From assembly GCF_905475395.1 (NCBI RefSeq), contig NC_058338.1, positions 125,001 through 189,000 of the forward strand: 64,000 nucleotides of DNA, in the 5' to 3' direction. A program made the translations under genes and the position numbers. This document shows, piece after piece, positions 1 to 15,000 of this stretch. Under the pieces are notes generated by a model. It was not told where the DNA came from and did no database searches. It was given only the letters and a program-made list of their open reading frames with translations. This DNA is from Chrysoperla carnea (taxonomy: Eukaryota; Arthropoda; Insecta; Neuroptera; Chrysopidae). How positions within the stretch are numbered: position 1 is the stretch's first letter; every line of letters starts with the position of its first letter.

Positions 1-3000
1 TTTTCATCCAAATCGGAGCGAATCTGTTTCCTCGATTTTTTTAATTTTCTGAGGCCGACCCCCCCTTTGAAAAAATTCGAAAAATCGAAAGTAATTTTAT
101 GTCTCCAATTTCGCTCAAACTTTGTATAAAAGGTAATTTTGAGCCAAAAAATACAAAATTCGTATTCATTTGATGATTCGAATATTAGTTTCTGAGAAAA
201 TCGACCTTATGGTATAATTTTTGCCGATATTGTTGAAACTAAGCATCGAATCGTCAAATGAACACGATTTTTGTATTTTCCAGGTTGAAATTACTCTAGA
301 AAATGATTTTCATCCAAATCGGAGCGAATCTGTTTACTCGATTTTTTTAATTTTCTGAGGCCGACCCCCCCTTTGAAAAAATTCGAAAAATCGAAAGTAA
401 TTTTATGTCTCCAATTTCGCTCAAACTTTGTATAAAAGGTAATTTTGAGCCAAAAAATACAAAATTCGTATTCATTTGATGATTCGAATATTAGTTTCTG
501 AGAAAATCGACCTTATGGTATAATTTTTGCCGATATTGTTGAAACTAAGCATCGAATCGTCAAATGAACACGATTTTTGTATTTTCCAGGTTGAAATTAC
601 TCTAGAAAATGATTTTCATCCAAATCGGAGCGAATCTGTTTACTCGATTTTTTTAATTTTCTGAGGCCGACCCCCCCTTTGAAAAAATTCGAAAAATCGA
701 AAGTAATTTTATGTCTCCAATTTCGCTCAAAACTTTGGTATAAAGGTAATTTTGAGCCAAAAAATACAAAATTCGTATCATTTGATGATTCGAATATTAG
801 TTTCTGAGAAAATCGACCTTATGGTATAATTTTTGCCGATATTGTTGAAACTAAGCATCGAATCGTCAAATGAACACGATTTTTGTATTTTCCAGGTTGA
901 AATTACTCTAGAAAATGATTTTCATCCAAATCGGAGCGAATCTGTTTACTCGATTTTTTTAATTTTCTGAGGCCGACCCCCCCTTTGAAAAAAATTCGAA
1001 AAATCGAAAGTAATTTATGTCTCCAATTCGCTCAAACTTTGTATAAAAGGTAATTTTGAGCCAAAAAATACAAAATTCGTATTCATTTGATGATTCGAAT
1101 ATTAGTTTCTGAGAAAATCGACCTTATGGTATAATTTTTGCGATATTGTTGAAACTAAGCATCGAATCGTCAAATGAACACGATTTTTGTATTTTCCAGG
1201 TTGAAATTACTCTAGAAAATGATTTTCATCCAAATCGGAGCGAATCTGTTTACTCGATTTTTTTAATTTTCTGAGGCCGACCCCCCCTTTGAAAAAATTC
1301 GAAAAATCGAAAGTAATTTTATGTCTCCAATTTCGCTCAAACTTTGTATAAAAGGTAATTTTGAGCCAAAAAATACAAAATTCGTATTCATTTGATGATT
1401 CGAATATTAGTTTCTGAGAAAATCGACCTTATGGTATAATTTTTGCCGATATTGTTGAAACTAAGCATCGAATCGTCAAATGAACACGATTTTGTATTTT
1501 CCAGGTTGAAATTACTCTAGAAAATGATTTTCATCCAAATCGGAGCGAATCTGTTTACTCGATTTTTTAATTTTCTGAGGCCGACCCCCCCTTTGAAAAA
1601 ATTCGAAAAATCGAAAGTAATTTTATGTCTCCAATTTCGCTCTTGTATAAAAGGTAATTTTGAGCCAAAAAATACAAAATTCGTATTCATTTGATGATTC
1701 GAATATTAGTTTCTGAGAAAATCGACCTTATGGTATAATTTTTGCCGATATTGTTGAAACTAAGCATCGAATCGTCAAATGAACACGATTTTTGTATTTT
1801 CCAGGTTGAAATTACTCTAGAAAATGATTTTCATCCAAATCGGAGCGAATCTGTTTACTCGATTTTTTTAATTTTCTGAGGCCGACCCCCCCTTTGAAAA
1901 AATTCGAAAAATCGAAAGTAATTTTATGTCTCCAATTTCGCTCAAACTTTGTATAAAAGGTAATTTTGAGCCAAAAAATACAAAATTCGTATTCATTTGA
2001 TGATTCGAATATTAGTTTCTGAGAAAATCGACCTTATGGTAAAATTTTTGCCGATATTGTTGAAACTAAGCATCGAATCGTCAAATGAACACGATTTTTG
2101 TATTTTCCAGGTTGAAATTACTCTAGAAAATGATTTTCATCCAAATCGGAGCGAATCTGTTTACTCGATTTTTTTAATTTTCTGAGGCCGACCCCCCCTT
2201 TGAAAAAATTCGAAAAATCGAAAGTAACTTTATGTCTCCAATTTCGCTCAAACTTTGTATAAAAGGTAATTTTGAGCCAAAAAATACAAAATTCGTATTC
2301 ATTTGATGATTCGAATATTAGTTTCTGAGAAAATCGACCTTATGGTATAATTTTTGCCGATATTGTTGAAACTAAGCATCGAATCGTCAAATGAACACGA
2401 TTTTTGTATTTTCCAGGTTGAAATTACTCTAGAAAATGATTTTCATCCAAATCGGAGCGAATCTGTTTACTCGATTTTTTTAATTTTCTGAGGCCGACCC
2501 CCCCTTTGAAAAAATTCGAAAAATCGAAAGTAATTTTATGTCTCCAATTTCGCTCAAACTTTGTATAAAAGGTAATTTTGAGCCAAAAAATACAAAATTC
2601 GTATTCATTTGATGATTCGAATATTAGTTTCTGAGAAAATCGACCTTATGGTATAATTTTTGCCGATATTGTTGAAACTAAGCATCGAATCGTCAAATGA
2701 ACACGATTTTTGTATTTTCCAGGTTGAAATTACTCTAGAAAATGATTTTCATCCAAATCGGAGCGAATCTGTTTACTCGATTTTTTTAATTTTCTGAGGC
2801 CGACCCCCCCTTTGAAAAAATTCGAAAAATCGAAAGTAATTTTATGTCTCCAATTTCGCTCAAACTTTGTATAAAAGGTAATTTTGAGCCAAAAAATACA
2901 AAATTCGTATTCATTTGATGATTCGAATATTAGTTTCTGAGAAAATCGACCTTATGGTATAATTTTTGCCGATATTGTTGAAACTAAGCATCGAATCGTC

Positions 3001-6000
3001 AAATGAACACGATTTTTGTATTTTCCAGGTTGAAATTACTCTAGAAAATGATTTTCATCCAAATCGGAGCGAATCTGTTTACTCGATTTTTTTAATTTTC
3101 TGAGGCCGACCCCCCCTTTGAAAAAATTCGAAAAATCGAAAGTAATTTTATGTCTCCAATTTCGCTCAAACTTTGTATAAAAGGTAATTTTGAGCCAAAA
3201 AATACAAAATTCGTATTCATTTGATGATTCGAATATTAGTTTCTGAGAAAATCGACCTTATGGTATAATTTTTGCCGATATTGTTGAAACTAAGCATCGA
3301 ATCGTCAAATGAACACGATTTTTGTATTTTCCAGGTTGAAATTACTCTAGAAAATGATTTTCATCCAAATCGGAGCGAATCTGTTTACTCGATTTTTTTA
3401 ATTTTCTGAGGCCGACCCCCCCTTTGAAAAAATTCGAAAAATCGAAAGTAATTTTATGTCTCCAATTTCGCTCAAACTTTGTATAAAAGGTAATTTTGAG
3501 CCAAAAAATACAAAATTCGTATTCATTTGATGATTCGAATATTAGTTTCTGAGAAAATCGACCTTATGGTATAATTTTTGCCGATATTGTTGAAACTAAG
3601 CATCGAATCGTCAAATGAACACGATTTTTGTATTTTCCAGGTTGAAATTACTCTAGAAAATGATTTTCATCCAAATCGGAGCGAATCTGTTTACTCGATT
3701 TTTTTAATTTTCTGAGGCCGACCCCCCCTTTGAAAAAATTCGAAAAATCGAAAGTAATTTTATGTCTCCAATTTCGCTCAAACTTTGTATAAAAGGTAAT
3801 TTTGAGCCAAAAAATACAAAATTCGTATTCATTTGATGATTCGAATATTAGTTTCTGAGAAAATCGACCTTATGGTATAATTTTTGCCGATATTGTTGAA
3901 ACTAAGCATCGAATCGTCAAATGAACACGATTTTTGTATTTTCCAGGTTGAAATTACTCTAGAAAATGATTTTCATCCAAATCGGAGCGAATCTGTTTAC
4001 TCGATTTTTTTAATTTTCTGAGGCCGACCCCCCCTTTGAAAAAATTCGAAAAATCGAAAGTAATTTTATGTCTCCAATTTCGCTCAAACTTTGTATAAAA
4101 GGTAATTTTGAGCCAAAAAATACAAAATTCGTATTCATTTGATGATTCGAATATTAGTTTCTGAGAAAATCGACCTTATGGTATAATTTTTGCCGATATT
4201 GTTGAAACTAAGCATCGAATCGTCAATATGAACACGATTTTTGTATTTTCCAGGTTGAAATTACTCTAGAAAATGATTTTCATCCAAATCGGAGCGAATC
4301 TGTTTACTCGATTTTTTTAATTTTCTGAGGCCGACCCCCCCTTTGAAAAAATTCGAAAAATCGAAAGTAATTTTATGTCTCCAATTTCGCTCAAACTTTG
4401 TATAAAAGGTAATTTTGAGCCAAAAAATACAAAATTCGTATTCATTTGATGATTCGAATATTAGTTTCTGAGAAAATCGACCTTATGGTATAATTTTTGC
4501 CGATATTGTTGAAACTAAGCATCGAATCGTCAAATGAACACGATTTTTGTATTTTCCAGGTTGAAATTACTCTAGAAAATGATTTTCATCCAAATCGGAG
4601 CGAATCTGTTTACTCGATTTTTTTAATTTTCTGAGGCCGACCCCCCCTTTGAAAAAATTCGAAAAATCGAAAGTAATTTTATGTCTCCAATTTCGCTCAA
4701 ACTTTGTATAAAAGGTAATTTTGAGCCAAAAAATACAAAATTCGTATTCATTTGATGATTCGAATATTAGTTTCTGAGAAAATCGACCTTATGGTATAAT
4801 TTTTGCCGATATTGTTGAAACTAAGCATCGAATCGTCAAATGAACACGATTTTTGTATTTTCCAGGTTGAAATTACTCTAGAAAATGATTTTCATCCAAA
4901 TCGGAGCGAATCTGTTTACTCGATTTTTTTAATTTTCTGAGGCCGACCCCCCCTTTGAAAAAATTCGAAAAATCGAAAGTAATTTTATGTCTCCAATTTC
5001 GCTCAAACTTTGTATAAAAGGTAATTTTGAGCCAAAAAATACAAAATTCGTATTCATTTGATGATTCGAATATTAGTTTCTGAGAAAATCGACCTTATGG
5101 TATAATTTTTGCCGATATTGTTGAAACTAAGCATCGAATCGTCAAATGAACACGATTTTTGTATTTTCCAGGTTGAAATTACTCTAGAAAATGATTTTCA
5201 TCCAAATCGGAGCGAATCTGTTTACTCGATTTTTTTAATTTTCTGAGGCCGACCCCCCCTTTGAAAAAATTCGAAAAATCGAAAGTAATTTTATGTCTCC
5301 AATTTCGCTCAAACTTTGTATAAAAGGTAATTTTGAGCCAAAAAATACAAAATTCGTATTCATTTGATGATTCGAATATTAGTTTCTGAGAAAATCGACC
5401 TTATGGTATAATTTTTGCCGATATTGTTGAAACTAAGCATCGAATCGTCAAATGAACACGATTTTTGTATTTTCCAGGTTGAAATTACTCTAGAAAATGA
5501 TTTTCATCCAAATCGGAGCGAATCTGTTTACTCGATTTTTTTAATTTTCTGAGGCCGACCCCCCCTTTGAAAAAATTCGAAAAATCGAAAGTAATTTTAT
5601 GTCTCCAATTTCGCTCAAACTTTGTATAAAAGGTAATTTTGAGCCAAAAAATACAAAATTCGTATTCATTTGATGATTCGAATATTAGTTTCTGAGAAAA
5701 TCGACCTTATGGTATAATTTTTGCCGATATTGTTGAAACTAAGCATCGAATCGTCAAATGAACACGATTTTTGTATTTTCCAGGTTGAAATTACTCTAGA
5801 AAATGATTTTCATCCAAATCGGAGCGAATCTGTTTACTCGATTTTTTTAATTTTCTGAGGCCGACCCCCCCTTTGAAAAAATTCGAAAAATCGAAAGTAA
5901 TTTTATGTCTCCAATTTCGCTCAAACTTTGTATAAAAGGTAATTTTGAGCCAAAAAATACAAAATTCGTATTCATTTGATGATTCGAATATTAGTTTCTG

Positions 6001-9000
6001 AGAAAATCGACCTTATGGTATAATTTTTGCCGATATTGTTGAAACTAAGCATCGAATCGTCAAATGAACACGATTTTTGTATTTTCCAGGTTGAAATTAC
6101 TCTAGAAAATGATTTTCATCCAAATCGGAGCGAATCTGTTTACTCGATTTTTTTAATTTTCTGAGGCCGACCCCCCCTTTGAAAAAATTCGAAAAATCGA
6201 AAGTAATTTTATGTCTCCAATTTCGCTCAAACTTTGTATAAAAGGTAATTTTGAGCCAAAAAATACAAAATTCGTATTCATTTGATGATTCGAATATTAG
6301 TTTCTGAGAAAATCGACCTTATGGTATAATTTTTGCCGATATTGTTGAAACTAAGCATCGAATCGTCAAATGAACACGATTTTTGTATTTTCCAGGTTGA
6401 AATTACTCTAGAAAATGATTTTCATCCAAATCGGAGCGAATCTGTTTACTCGATTTTTTTAATTTTCTGAGGCCGCCCCCCCCTTTGAAAAAATTCGAAA
6501 AATCGAAAGTAATTTTATGTCTCCAATTTCGCTCAAACTTTGTATAAAAGGTAATTTTGAGCCAAAAAATACAAAATTCGTATTCATTTGATGATTCGAA
6601 TATTAGTTTCTGAGAAAATCGACCTTATGGTATAATTTTTGCCGATATTGTTGAAACTAAGCATCGAATCGTCAAATGAACACGATTTTTGTATTTTCCA
6701 GGTTGAAATTACTCTAGAAAATGATTTTCATCCAAATCGGAGCGAATCTGTTTACTCGATTTTTTTAATTTTCTGAGGCCGACCCCCCCTTTGAAAAAAT
6801 TCGAAAAATCGAAAGTAATTTTATGTCTCCAATTTCGCTCAAACTTTGTATAAAAGGTAATTTTGAGCCAAAAAATACAAAATTCGTATTCATTTGATGA
6901 TTCGAATATTAGTTTCTGAGAAAATCGACCTTATGGTATAATTTTTGCCGATATTGTTGAAACTAAGCATCGAATCGTCAAATGAACACGATTTTTGTAT
7001 TTTCCAGGTTGAAATTACTCTAGAAAATGATTTTCATCCAAATCGGAGCGAATCTGTTTACTCGATTTTTTTAATTTTCTGAGGCCGACCCCCCCTTTGA
7101 AAAAATTCGAAAAATCGAAAGTAATTTTATGTCTCCAATTTCGCTCAAACTTTGTATAAAAGGTAATTTTGAGCCAAAAAATACAAAATTCGTATTCATT
7201 TGATGATTCGAATATTAGTTTCTGAGAAAATCGACCTTATGGTATAATTTTTGCCGATATTGTTGAAACTAAGCATCGAATCGTCAAATGAACACGATTT
7301 TTGTATTTTCCAGGTTGAAATTACTCTAGAAAATGATTTTCATCCAAATCGGAGCGAATCTGTTTACTCGATTTTTTTAATTTTCTGAGGCCGACCCCCC
7401 CTTTGAAAAAATTCGAAAAATCGAAAGTAATTTTATGTCTCCAATTTCGCTCAAACTTTGTATAAAAGGTAATTTTGAGCCAAAAAATACAAAATTCGTA
7501 TTCATTTGATGATTCGAATATTAGTTTCTGAGAAAATCGACCTTATGGTATAATTTTTGCCGATATTGTTGAAACTAAGCATCGAATCGTCAAATGAACA
7601 CGATTTTTGTATTTTCCAGGTTGAAATTACTCTAGAAAATGATTTTCATCCAAATCGGAGCGAATCTGTTTACTCGATTTTTTTAATTTTCTGAGGCCGA
7701 CCCCCCCTTTGAAAAAATTCGAAAAATCGAAAGTAATTTTATGTCTCCAATTTCGCTCAAACTTTGTATAAAAGGTAATTTTGAGCCAAAAAATACAAAA
7801 TTCGTATTCATTTGATGATTCGAATATTAGTTTCTGAGAAAATCGACCTTATGGTATAATTTTTGCCGATATTGTTGAAACTAAGCATCGAATCGTCAAA
7901 TGAACACGATTTTTGTATTTTCCAGGTTGAAATTACTCTAGAAAATGATTTTCATCCAAATCGGAGCGAATCTGTTTACTCGATTTTTTTAATTTTCTGA
8001 GGCCGACCCCCCCTTTGAAAAAATTCGAAAAATCGAAAGTAATTTTATGTCTCCAATTTCGCTCAAACTTTGTATAAAAGGTAATTTTGAGCCAAAAAAT
8101 ACAAAATTCGTATTCATTTGATGATTCGAATATTAGTTTCTGAGAAAATCGACCTTATGGTATAATTTTTGCCGATATTGTTGAAACTAAGCATCGAATC
8201 GTCAAATGAACACGATTTTTGTATTTTCCAGGTTGAAATTACTCTAGAAAATGATTTTCATCCAAATCGGAGCGAATCTGTTTACTCGATTTTTTTAATT
8301 TTCTGAGGCCGACCCCCCCTTTGAAAAAATTCGAAAAATCGAAAGTAATTTTATGTCTCCAATTTCGCTCAAACTTTGTATAAAAGGTAATTTTGAGCCA
8401 AAAAATACAAAATTCGTATTCATTTGATGATTCGAATATTAGTTTCTGAGAAAATCGACCTTATGGTATAATTTTTGCCGATATTGTTGAAACTAAGCAT
8501 CGAATCGTCAAATGAACACGATTTTTGTATTTTCCAGGTTGAAATTACTCTAGAAAATGATTTTCATCCAAATCGGAGCGAATCTGTTTACTCGATTTTT
8601 TTAATTTTCTGAGGCCGACCCCCCCTTTGAAAAAATTCGAAAAATCGAAAGTAATTTTATGTCTCCAATTTCGCTCAAACTTTGTATAAAAGGTAATTTT
8701 GAGCCAAAAAATACAAAATTCGTATTCATTTGATGATTCGAATATTAGTTTCTGAGAAAATCGACCTTATGGTATAATTTTTGCCGATATTGTTGAAACT
8801 AAGCATCGAATCGTCAAATGAACACGATTTTTGTATTTTCCAGGTTGAAATTACTCTAGAAAATGATTTTCATCCAAATCGGAGCGAATCTGTTTACTCG
8901 ATTTTTTTAATTTTCTGAGGCCGACCCCCCCTTTGAAAAAATTCGAAAAATCGAAAGTAATTTTATGTCTCCAATTTCGCTCAAACTTTGTATAAAAGGT

Positions 9001-12000
9001 AATTTTGAGCCAAAAAATACAAAATTCGTATTCATTTGATGATTCGAATATTAGTTTCTGAGAAAATCGACCTTATGGTATAATTTTTGCCGATATTGTT
9101 GAAACTAAGCATCGAATCGTCAAATGAACACGATTTTTGTATTTTCCAGGTTGAAATTACTCTAGAAAATGATTTTCATCCAAATCGGAGCGAATCTGTT
9201 TACTCGATTTTTTTAATTTTCTGAGGCCGACCCCCCCTTTGAAAAAATTCGAAAAATCGAAAGTAATTTTATGTCTCCAATTTCGCTCAAACTTTGTATA
9301 AAAGGTAATTTTGAGCCAAAAAATACAAAATTCGTATTCATTTGATGATTCGAATATTAGTTTCTGAGAAAATCGACCTTATGGTATAATTTTTGCCGAT
9401 ATTGTTGAAACTAAGCATCGAATCGTCAAATGAACACGATTTTTGTATTTTCCAGGTTGAAATTACTCTAGAAAATGATTTTCATCCAAATCGGAGCGAA
9501 TCTGTTTACTCGATTTTTTTAATTTTCTGAGGCCGACCCCCCCTTTGAAAAAATTCGAAAAATCGAAAGTAATTTTATGTCTCCAATTTCGCTCAAACTT
9601 TGTATAAAAGGTAATTTTGAGCAAAAAAATACAAAATTCGTATTCATTTGATGATTCGAATATTAGTTTCTGAGAAAATCGACCTTATGGTATAATTTTT
9701 GCCGATATTGTTGAAACTAAGCATCGAATCGTCAAATGAACACGATTTTTGTATTTTCCAGGTTGAAATTACTCTAGAAAATGATTTTCATCCAAATCGG
9801 AGCGAATCTGTTTACTCGATTTTTTTAATTTTCTGAGGCCGACCCCCCCTTTGAAAAAATTCGAAAAATCGAAAGTAATTTTATGTCTCCAATTTCGCTC
9901 AAACTTTGTATAAAAGGTAATTTTGAGCCAAAAAATACAAAATTCGTATTCATTTGATGATTCGAATATTAGTTTCTGAGAAAATCGACCTTATGGTATA
10001 ATTTTTGCCGATATTGTTGAAACTAAGCATCGAATCGTCAAATGAACACGATTTTTGTATTTTCCAGGTTGAAATTACTCTAGAAAATGATTTTCATCCA
10101 AATCGGAGCGAATCTGTTTACTCGATTTTTTTAATTTTCTGAGGCCGACCCCCCCTTTGAAAAAATTCGAAAAATCGAAAGTAATTTTATGTCTCCAATT
10201 TCGCTCAAACTTTGTATAAAAGGTAATTTTGAGCCAAAAAATACAAAATTCGTATTCATTTGATGATTCGAATATTAGTTTCTGAGAAAATCGACCTTAT
10301 GGTATAATTTTTGCCGATATTGTTGAAACTAAGCATCGAATCGTCAAATGAACACGATTTTTGTATTTTCCAGGTTGAAATTACTCTAGAAAATGATTTT
10401 CATCCAAATCGGAGCGAATCTGTTTACTCGATTTTTTTAATTTTCTGAGGCCGACCCCCCCTTTGAAAAAATTCGAAAAATCGAAAGTAATTTTATGTCT
10501 CCAATTTCGCTCAAACTTTGTATAAAAGGTAATTTTGAGCCAAAAAATACAAAATTCGTATTCATTTGATGATTCGAATATTAGTTTCTGAGAAAATCGA
10601 CCTTATGGTATAATTTTTGCCGATATTGTTGAAACTAAGCATCGAAATGAACACGATTTTTGTATTTTCCAGGTTGAAATTACTCTAGAAAAATGATTTT
10701 CATCCAAATCGGAGCGAATCTGTTTACTCGATTTTTTTAATTTTCTGAGGCCGACCCCCCTTTGAAAAAATTCGAAAAATCGAAAGTAATTTTATGTCTC
10801 CAATTTCGCTCAAACTTTGTATAAAAAGGTAATTTTGAGCCAAAAAATACAAAATTCGTATTCATTTGATGATTCGAATATTAGTTTCTGAGAAAATCGA
10901 CCTTATGGTATAATTTTTGCCGATATTGTTGAAACTAAGCATCGAATCGTCAAATGAACACGATTTTTGTATTTTCCAGGTTGAAATTACTCTAGAAAAT
11001 GATTTTCATCCAAATCGGAGCGAATCTGTTTACTCGATTTTTTTAATTTTCTGAGGCCGACCCCCCCTTTGAAAAAATTCGAAAATCGAAAGTAATTTTA
11101 TGTCTCCAATTTCGCTCAAACTTTGTATAAAAGGTAATTTTGAGCCAAAAAATACAAAATTCGTATTCATTTGATGATTCGAATATTAGTTTCTGAGAAA
11201 ATCGACCTTATGGTATAATTTTTGCCGATATTGTTGAAACTAAGCATCGAATCGTCAAATGAACACGATTTTTGTATTTTCCAGGTTGAAATTACTCTAG
11301 AAAATGATTTTCATCCAAATCGGAGCGAATCTGTTTACTCGATTTTTTTAATTTTCTGAGGCCGACCCCCCCTTTGAAAAAATTCGAAAAATCGAAAGTA
11401 ATTTTATGTCTCCAATTTCGCTCAAACTTTGTATAAAAGGTAATTTTGAGCCAAAAAAATACAAAATTCGTATTCATTTGATGATTCGAATATTAGTTTC
11501 TGAGAAAATCGACCTTATGGTATAATTTTTGCCGATATTGTTGAAACTAAGCATCGAATCGTCAAATGAACACGATTTTTGTATTTTCCAGGTTGAAATT
11601 ACTCTAGAAAATGATTTTCATCCAAATCGGAGCGAATCTGTTTACTCGATTTTTTTAATTTTCTGAGGCCGACCCCCCCTTTGAAAAAATTCGAAAAATC
11701 GAAAGTAATTTTATGTCTCCAATTTCGCTCAAACTTTGTATAAAAGGTAATTTTGAGCCAAAAAATACAAAATTCGTATTCATTTGATGATTCGAATATT
11801 AGTTTCTGAGAAAATCGACCTTATGGTATAATTTTTGCCGATATTGTTGAAACTAAGCATCGAATCGTCAAATGAACACGATTTTTGTATTTTCCAGGTT
11901 GAAATTACTCTAGAAAATGATTTTCATCCAAATCGGAGCGAATCTGTTTACTCGATTTTTTTAATTTTCTGAGGCCGACCCCCCCTTTGAAAAAATTCGA

Positions 12001-15000
12001 AAAATCGAAAGTAATTTTATGTCTCCAATTTCGCTCAAACTTTGTATAAAAGGTAATTTTGAGCCAAAAAATACAAAATTCGTATTCATTTGATGATTCG
12101 AATATTAGTTTCTGAGAAAATCGACCTTATGGTATAATTTTTGCCGATATTGTTGAAACTAAGCATCGAATCGTCAAATGAACACGATTTTTTGTATTTT
12201 CCAGGTTGAAATTACTCTAGAAAATGATTTTCATCCAAATCGGAGCGAATCTGTTTACTCGATTTTTTTAATTTTCTGAGGCCGACCCCCCCTTTGAAAA
12301 AATTCGAAAAATCGAAAGTAATTTTATGTCTCCAATTTCGCTCAAACTTTGTATAAAAGGTAATTTTGAGCCAAAAAATACAAAATTCGTATTCATTTGA
12401 TGATTCGAATATTAGTTTCTGAGAAAATCGACCTTATGGTATAATTTTTGCCGATATTGTTGAAACTAAGCATCGAATCGTCAAATGAACACGATTTTTG
12501 TATTTTCCAGGTTGAAATTACTCTAGAAAATGATTTTCATCCAAATCGGAGCGAATCTGTTTACTCGATTTTTTTAATTTTCTGAGGCCGACCCCCCCTT
12601 GAAAAAATTCGAAAAATCGAAAGTAATTTTAATGTCTCCAATTTCGCTCAAACTTTGTATAAAAGGTAATTTTGAGCCAAAAAATACAAAATTCGTATTC
12701 ATTTGATGATTCGAATATTAGTTTCTGAGAAAATCGACCTTATGGTATAATTTTTGCCGATATTGTTGAAACTAAGCATCGAATCGTCAAATGAACACGA
12801 TTTTTGTATTTTCCAGGTTGAAATTACTCTAGAAAATGATTTTCATCCAAATCGGAGCGAATCTGTTTACTCGATTTTTTTAATTTTCTGAGGCCGACCC
12901 CCCCTTTGAAAAAATTCGAAAAATCGAAAGTAATTTTATGTCTCCAATTTCGCTCAAACTTTGTATAAAAGGTAATTTTGAGCCAAAAAATACAAAATTC
13001 GTATTCATTTGATGATTCGAATATTAGTTTCTGAGAAAATCGACCTTATGGTATAATTTTGCGATATTGTTGAAACTAAGCATCGAATCGTCAAATGAAC
13101 ACGATTTTTGTATTTTCCAGGTTGAAATTACTCTAGAAAATGATTTTCATCCAAATCGGAGCGAATCTGTTTACTCGATTTTTTTAATTTTCTGAGGCCG
13201 ACCCCCCCTTTGAAAAAATTCGAAAAATCGAAAGTAATTTTATGTCTCCAATTTCGCTCAAACTTTGTATAAAAGGTAATTTTGAGCCAAAAAATACAAA
13301 ATTCGTATTCATTTGATGATTCGAATATTAGTTTCTGAGAAAATCGACCTTATGGTTATAATTTTTGCCGATATTGTTGAAACTAAGCATCGAATCGTCA
13401 AATGAACACGATTTTTGTATTTTCCAGGTTGAAATTACTCTAGAAAATGATTTTCATCCAAATCGGAGCGAATCTGTTTACTCGATTTTTTTAATTTTCT
13501 GAGGCCGACCCCCCCTTTGAAAAAATTCGAAAAATCGAAAGTAATTTTATGTCTCCAATTTCGCTCAAACTTTGTATAAAAGGTAATTTTGAGCCAAAAA
13601 AATACAAAATTCGTATTCATTTGATGATTCGAATATTAGTTTCTGAGAAAATCGACCTTATGGTATAATTTTTGCCGATATTGTTGAAACTAAGCATCGA
13701 ATCGTCAAATGAACACGATTTTTGTATTTTCCAGGTTGAAATTACTCTAGAAAATGATTTTTCATCCAAATCGGAGCGAATCTGTTTACTCGATTTTTTT
13801 AATTTTCTGAGGCCGACCCCCCCCTTTGAAAAAATTCGAAAAATCGAAAGTAATTTTATGTCTCCAATTTCGCTCAAACTTTGTATAAAAGGTAATTTTG
13901 AGCCAAAAAATACAAAATTCGTATTCATTTGATGATTCGAATATTAGTTTTCTGAGAAAAATCGACCTTATGGTATAATTTTTGCCGATATTGTTGAAAC
14001 TAAGCATCGAATCGTCAAATGAACACGATTTTTGTATTTTCCAGGTTGAAATTACTCTAGAAAATGATTTTCATCCAAATCGGAGCGAATCTGTTTACTC
14101 GATTTTTTTAATTTTCTGAGGCCGACCCCCCCTTTGAAAAAATTCGAAAAATCGAAAGTAATTTTATGTCTCCAATTTCGCTCAAACTTTGTATAAAAGG
14201 TAATTTTGAGCCAAAAAAATACAAAATTCGTATTCATTTGATGATTCGAATATTAGTTTCTGAGAAAATCGACCTTATGGTATAATTTTTGCCGATATTG
14301 TTGAAACTAAGCATCGAATCGTCAAATGAACACGATTTTTGTATTTTCCAGGTTGAAATTACTCTAGAAAATGATTTTCATCCAAATCGGAGCGAATCTG
14401 TTTACTCGATTTTTTTAATTTTCTGAGGCCGACCCCCCCTTTGAAAAAATTCGAAAAATCGAAAGTAATTTTATGTCTCCAATTTCGCTCAAACTTTGTA
14501 TAAAAGGTAATTTTGAGCCAAAAAATACAAAATTCGTATTCATTTGATGATTCGAATATTAGTTTCTGAGAAAATCGACCTTATGGTATAATTTTTGCCG
14601 ATATTGTTGAAACTAAGCATCGAATCGTCAAATGAACACGATTTTTGTATTTTCCAGGTTGAAATTACTCTAGAAAATGATTTTCATCCAAATCGGAGCG
14701 AATCTGTTTACTCGATTTTTTTAATTTTCTGAGGCCGACCCCCCCTTTGAAAAAATTCGAAAAATCGAAAGTAATTTTATGTCTCCAATTTCGCTCAAAC
14801 TTTGTATAAAAAGGTAATTTTGAGCCAAAAAATACAAAATTCGTATTCATTTGATGATTCGAATATTAGTTTCTGAGAAAATCGACCTTATGGTATAATT
14901 TTTGCCGATATTGTTGAAACTAAGCATCGAATCGTCAAATGAACACGATTTTTGTATTTTCCAGGTTGAAATTACTCTAGAAAATGATTTTCATCCAAAT